Part shown: in pieces, positions 15,084 through 17,484 of the stretch
Position numbering within the stretch: position 1 is the stretch's first letter
Layout: each line of letters begins with the position of its first letter
Source of the DNA: an uncultured Clostridia bacterium
GTDB lineage: Bacteria > Bacillota > Clostridia > Oscillospirales > CAG-272
DNA: 17,484 nucleotides
Assembly: GCA_937884385.1 (NCBI GenBank)
Contig: CALGCW010000085.1
Coordinates: 1-17,484, forward strand
Direction: 5' to 3'
The notes under the pieces: generated by a model
Told to the model about the DNA's origin: nothing
The model's database searches: none
What the model saw: the letters and a program-made list of their open reading frames with translations, nothing else
Made by a program: the position numbers and the translations under genes

Positions 15084-15976
15084 AATTTCAGTTTGATACG
15101 ACTTTAGAGCGAGATATTGACCTCTTGATTATGGAAGAATTTGTTGCTGACAAGGACTTCGCGCAGATTTTTCTTGACTCGGTTGGTTTAAATGGCGATT
15201 ATATTGTGAAATATGTGATTCACTCTAAAATCGATGCAGCTTTGCGCGAATCGGATGTCGTGATTATTCTTGAAATTAACGGAAAACGGCATGCGATACA
15301 TATTGAGGATAAAATTGATGCGCTGGCGATGCCTCGTCAGCACGATAGATATGATATGCGTGCGCAAAAGGATATTGAAGCAGGCGAATATGACTCGTAT
15401 TCTGTTTTGATCGTTGCACCCGAAAAGTATCTTGAGGTTAATAAAGAAGCGAAGAAATACGAGCATCAAGTAAAATACGAGCAAATGCGTGAGCATTTTG
15501 CCATAAAAGGCGATGCGCGTTCACAGTATAAACTTGCGTTGATAGACAGAGCCATTTACGAGCAGAAGAATGGCTATCAATGGGAAGCAAATCCCGGTGT
15601 CGTAGCGTTCTGTACCAAAATGAACGTTTACAAGAAAACAAAATATCCCGGATTGCCGGATATGACCATTTCATGGTGGCCTGAATGCTTGACAACTTTG
15701 AAAAAAGTAAAGGTAGTTTTTAAGGCGGATAAGGGCTTTTGCGACCTTCAGTTTGGAAAAACAACTACAGAGGAATTGTGTGCCAAAACACAAGGATATC
15801 TTTCTGAACGGATGGTTGTTGTTAGAGCAAATAAATCTGCCTCCGTACGAATTCAGGTAACTCCAATTGATTTCAAACAGAGCTTTGAAGAAAAAATTGT
15901 TGAGGTTGACGAAGCTTTAGATGCAATTTGGGAATTGTATGAACTCTCAAAAAGACTTGCAATTGAGAACAAATAA
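15080..15976 (+). CDS. PD-(D/E)XK nuclease superfamily protein
   Basis: A 298-residue protein. The catalytic pattern of PD-(D/E)XK enzymes is visible: Asp59 in 'RESDVVIIL' and Glu76-x-Lys78 in 'HAIHIEDKID', followed by 'MPRQHDRYDMRAQKD' (84-98), where Gln87 and Arg90-Tyr91 match the conserved Q..RY element of PDDEXK_4-like proteins. The C-terminal half (about 170-290) is a mixed alpha/beta region I do not recognise. It starts inside the stop codon of the TipAS gene (4-bp overlap) and is followed 6 nt later by the radical SAM gene. It probably cleaves DNA. The TipAS partner may bind a ligand or the nuclease and control it; this is inference from coupling alone. Confidence 0.8.
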   Translation: MKFQFDTTLERDIDLLIMEEFVADKDFAQIFLDSVGLNGDYIVKYVIHSKIDAALRESDVVIILEINGKRHAIHIEDKIDALAMPRQHDRYDMRAQKDIEAGEYDSYSVLIVAPEKYLEVNKEAKKYEHQVKYEQMREHFAIKGDARSQYKLALIDRAIYEQKNGYQWEANPGVVAFCTKMNVYKKTKYPGLPDMTISWWPECLTTLKKVKVVFKADKGFCDLQFGKTTTEELCAKTQGYLSERMVVVRANKSASVRIQVTPIDFKQSFEEKIVEVDEALDAIWELYELSKRLAIENK

Positions 15977-15982
15977 ACCGAT

Positions 15983-16732
15983 ATGAACCAATATCTCAAA
16001 AATCTAAACAAAATCGAGTTCGTCGTGACATATGCCTGCACAGGGCGGTGTAAGCACTGCTCCGAGGGCGAACACACGGCTTGCGGTGAGCGGATCGATC
16101 CCGGGATTGCCGCGGATGCGATGCGGAAGATCGCGGCGGAGTATGACATCAAAACCGTGATGACCTTTGGCGGTGAGCCGCTTTTGTACACGGATGCGGT
16201 CTATGCGATCATGGAAACCGCAAAAGAACTGAATATCACAAAACGACAGGTCATCACCAACGGTTATTTTTCAAAGAATGCCGATAAAATCCGCGAGGTC
16301 GCACAGCGACTTGCCGCGTGCGGCGTGAACGATTTGCTTTTGTCGGTGGATGCATTTCATCAGGAGACCATACCGCTTGATGTGGTGAAGCTGTTTGCCT
16401 CGGAAGCAAAAAAATGTCGCATACTGGTTCGCCTCCACCCTGCGTGGCTGGTGAGCGCGACGGATGACAATCCGTACAACAGAAAAACGCGGGAAATTCT
16501 CGACAGCTTTGCAGATATGGGAATCTCCGTTAACCACGGAAACGTCATTTTCCCCGAAGGGAACGCGCTCAAATACCTTGCGGAATATTTGACGGACGAG
16601 CATCCCGAAAATCCGTACGCGGAAGATCCATGCGACGTGCGTTGTGTGTCGTTTGAGCCGGACGGTGACGTTCTCGGCGGCAACGTGTATGAGCGCGATA
16701 TTATGGAAATTGTAAACAATTATGCTCCGTAA
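15983..16732 (+). CDS. Radical SAM protein
   Basis: A 249-residue protein with the radical SAM cluster motif CTGRCKHC (Cys19, Cys23, Cys26, the three ligands of a 4Fe-4S cluster) and the SAM-binding GGEP (63-66). 'LLLSVDAFHQET' fits the TIM-barrel core. The C-terminus ends with 'CDVRCVSFEPDGDVLGGNVY', which resembles the start of a SPASM-type auxiliary cluster region but lacks the usual further Cys residues. It is shorter than typical SPASM enzymes. There is no clear ribosome site before the ATG, which lies 6 nt after the nuclease stop codon, so translation is probably coupled. It is followed 12 nt later by a GNAT gene. The DNA is notably GC-rich. The substrate is unknown; peptide or small-molecule modification is possible. 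Confidence 0.88.
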   Translation: MNQYLKNLNKIEFVVTYACTGRCKHCSEGEHTACGERIDPGIAADAMRKIAAEYDIKTVMTFGGEPLLYTDAVYAIMETAKELNITKRQVITNGYFSKNADKIREVAQRLAACGVNDLLLSVDAFHQETIPLDVVKLFASEAKKCRILVRLHPAWLVSATDDNPYNRKTREILDSFADMGISVNHGNVIFPEGNALKYLAEYLTDEHPENPYAEDPCDVRCVSFEPDGDVLGGNVYERDIMEIVNNYAP

Positions 16733-16744
16733 AGGAGAAAAAAT

Positions 16745-17484
16745 ATGACCAACCAAGAAATTTTGAAGATTGCGATGGCGCAGTCTGCACGCGATCTCTC
16801 GGCTGATGCGAGGGACTTTGAAAAGAGCGAAAACGTGGTCGTGACGTCGCGCGTGAGTGACGGTGCGAGGCGGTATTTGGAGCTTCCGTTTTCCTGTCAG
16901 CTCGTGTCGTATGGAAACAACGTGGTGGCATCGGTGTCGCCTGAATTCCGAGAGATTACCGAAAATTACATAAACAAATATTCCGTGGAGCATCTGTTTG
17001 AAACGCCGCATTTGCATGTGCTGAACGAGGCTCTAATGTCAAAAGGACAGAAGATCTGCTTTATGGCGGAGTATTTTCTGCCGGATGTGGATGTGCTTTG
17101 TCCGCTTGATTGCCCCTATGAGCTTCGCGTTCTCACAGGGGAGGACTTTGCCGAGCTATATCTGCCCGAATGGTCGAACGCACTCTGCAAGGACAGACGG
17201 CACTTGGACGTGCTTGGCGTTGGTGCGTACGATAACGGACGGCTCGTCGGTCTTGCAGGCTGTTCTGCCGATTGCGACACGATGTGGCAGATCGGCATTG
17301 ACGTGCTTACCGAATACCGCAGGCAGGGAATTGCCTCGGCACTCACAAGCCGTCTTGCCGTGGAGATTTTAAGTCGCGGAAAAGTGCCGTTTTATTGCGC
17401 CGCTTGGTGCAACGTGAAGTCGGTCCGCAACGCCATCCGTAGCGGTTTCCGTCCTGCGTGGGTGGAAATGACGGCGAAATCCTG
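16745..17484 (+). CDS. GNAT family N-acetyltransferase, 3' end beyond window
   Basis: An open frame of 246 complete codons from the ATG at 16745 to the window edge, with AAGGAG 7 nt before the start. The N-terminal half ('QSARDLSADARDFEKSENVV', 'YLELPFSCQLVSYGNNVV') is a lineage-specific domain that I do not recognise by name. The C-terminal half is a GNAT fold: 'GRLVGLAGCSAD', 'MWQIGIDVLTEYRRQGIASA' with the acetyl-CoA-binding RRQGIA pattern (motif A), and 'NVKSVRNAIRSGFRPAWVEM'. It would transfer an acetyl group from acetyl-CoA to an amine. It lies directly after the radical SAM gene and shares its GC-rich composition, so the two likely form a pair distinct from the AT-rich defence genes. 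The acceptor is unknown. Only a few C-terminal residues are probably missing. Confidence 0.85.
   Translation, partial: MTNQEILKIAMAQSARDLSADARDFEKSENVVVTSRVSDGARRYLELPFSCQLVSYGNNVVASVSPEFREITENYINKYSVEHLFETPHLHVLNEALMSKGQKICFMAEYFLPDVDVLCPLDCPYELRVLTGEDFAELYLPEWSNALCKDRRHLDVLGVGAYDNGRLVGLAGCSADCDTMWQIGIDVLTEYRRQGIASALTSRLAVEILSRGKVPFYCAAWCNVKSVRNAIRSGFRPAWVEMTAKS

Noticed and set aside
16271..17017. 248-codon minus-strand frame
   Set aside because: It is antisense to the radical SAM and GNAT genes, both with clear motifs; long antisense frames are expected in GC-rich coding DNA.
17085..17372. 95-codon plus-strand frame near the right edge
   Set aside because: It is out of frame with the GNAT gene, which is continuous from 16745 to the edge with a proper ribosome site.
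1..17484. CRISPR array or insertion sequence
   Set aside because: No regularly spaced identical repeats and no transposase or integrase-like frame were found on either strand.

Overview
The window reads as chromosomal DNA from a member of the Bacillota (Clostridia), most likely an uncultured gut organism. The reasons are strong AGGAGG-type ribosome sites, near-consensus sigma-A promoters with 17-nt spacers and TGn extensions, rho-independent terminators, and a large surface protein with Clostridia-style Cys repeats. Base composition is patchy, from very AT-rich (the helicase gene at 9775-12789) to GC-rich (the radical SAM and acetyltransferase genes at the right end). All protein genes lie on the + strand.

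Left region, 1-5149. The 3' part of a very large secreted or surface repeat protein (2-3517) ends at a clear terminator. A new promoter then drives a two-gene unit: an integral-membrane acyltransferase-3 protein (real start 3652) and an unrecognised 186-residue protein with a possible winged-helix segment.

Middle region, 5150-7000. The 625-nt gap before the Fic gene is not empty. It holds a near-perfect minus-strand promoter (5604-5632), a set of RNA-like hairpins, a segment resembling the 3' half of a tRNA, and a terminator hairpin (5331-5366). Together these suggest an undescribed noncoding RNA of about 268 nt, transcribed divergently from a Fic-family gene (5775-6662). The Fic promoter carries two nested inverted repeats. 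The 338-nt gap after the Fic gene holds two terminators and the promoter of the next unit.

Right region, 7001-17484. This is a tightly packed set of nine genes: an XRE-type repressor with an operator-like repeat on its own -10 box; a nuclease-helicase (DUF2075 type); a Nudix hydrolase; a second, 1004-residue SF1 helicase with a C-terminal nuclease; a single-chain GmrSD-like (DUF262 + DUF1524) protein; a stand-alone TipAS domain protein; a PD-(D/E)XK nuclease; a radical SAM protein; and a GNAT acetyltransferase cut by the window end. No terminator is visible between them, and two gene pairs overlap by 4 bp (ATGA).

Interpretation: 7001-14674 looks like a candidate anti-phage or anti-plasmid defence cluster, with two helicase-nuclease machines, a modification-dependent-type endonuclease, a nucleotide-cleaning enzyme and a repressor switch. 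TipAS plus nuclease may be a second, ligand-sensing module. Defence function is inferred from family and context only. The most novel items are the candidate ncRNA beside the Fic gene, the composition break at the domain boundary of the DUF2075 protein, and the TipAS-nuclease pair.
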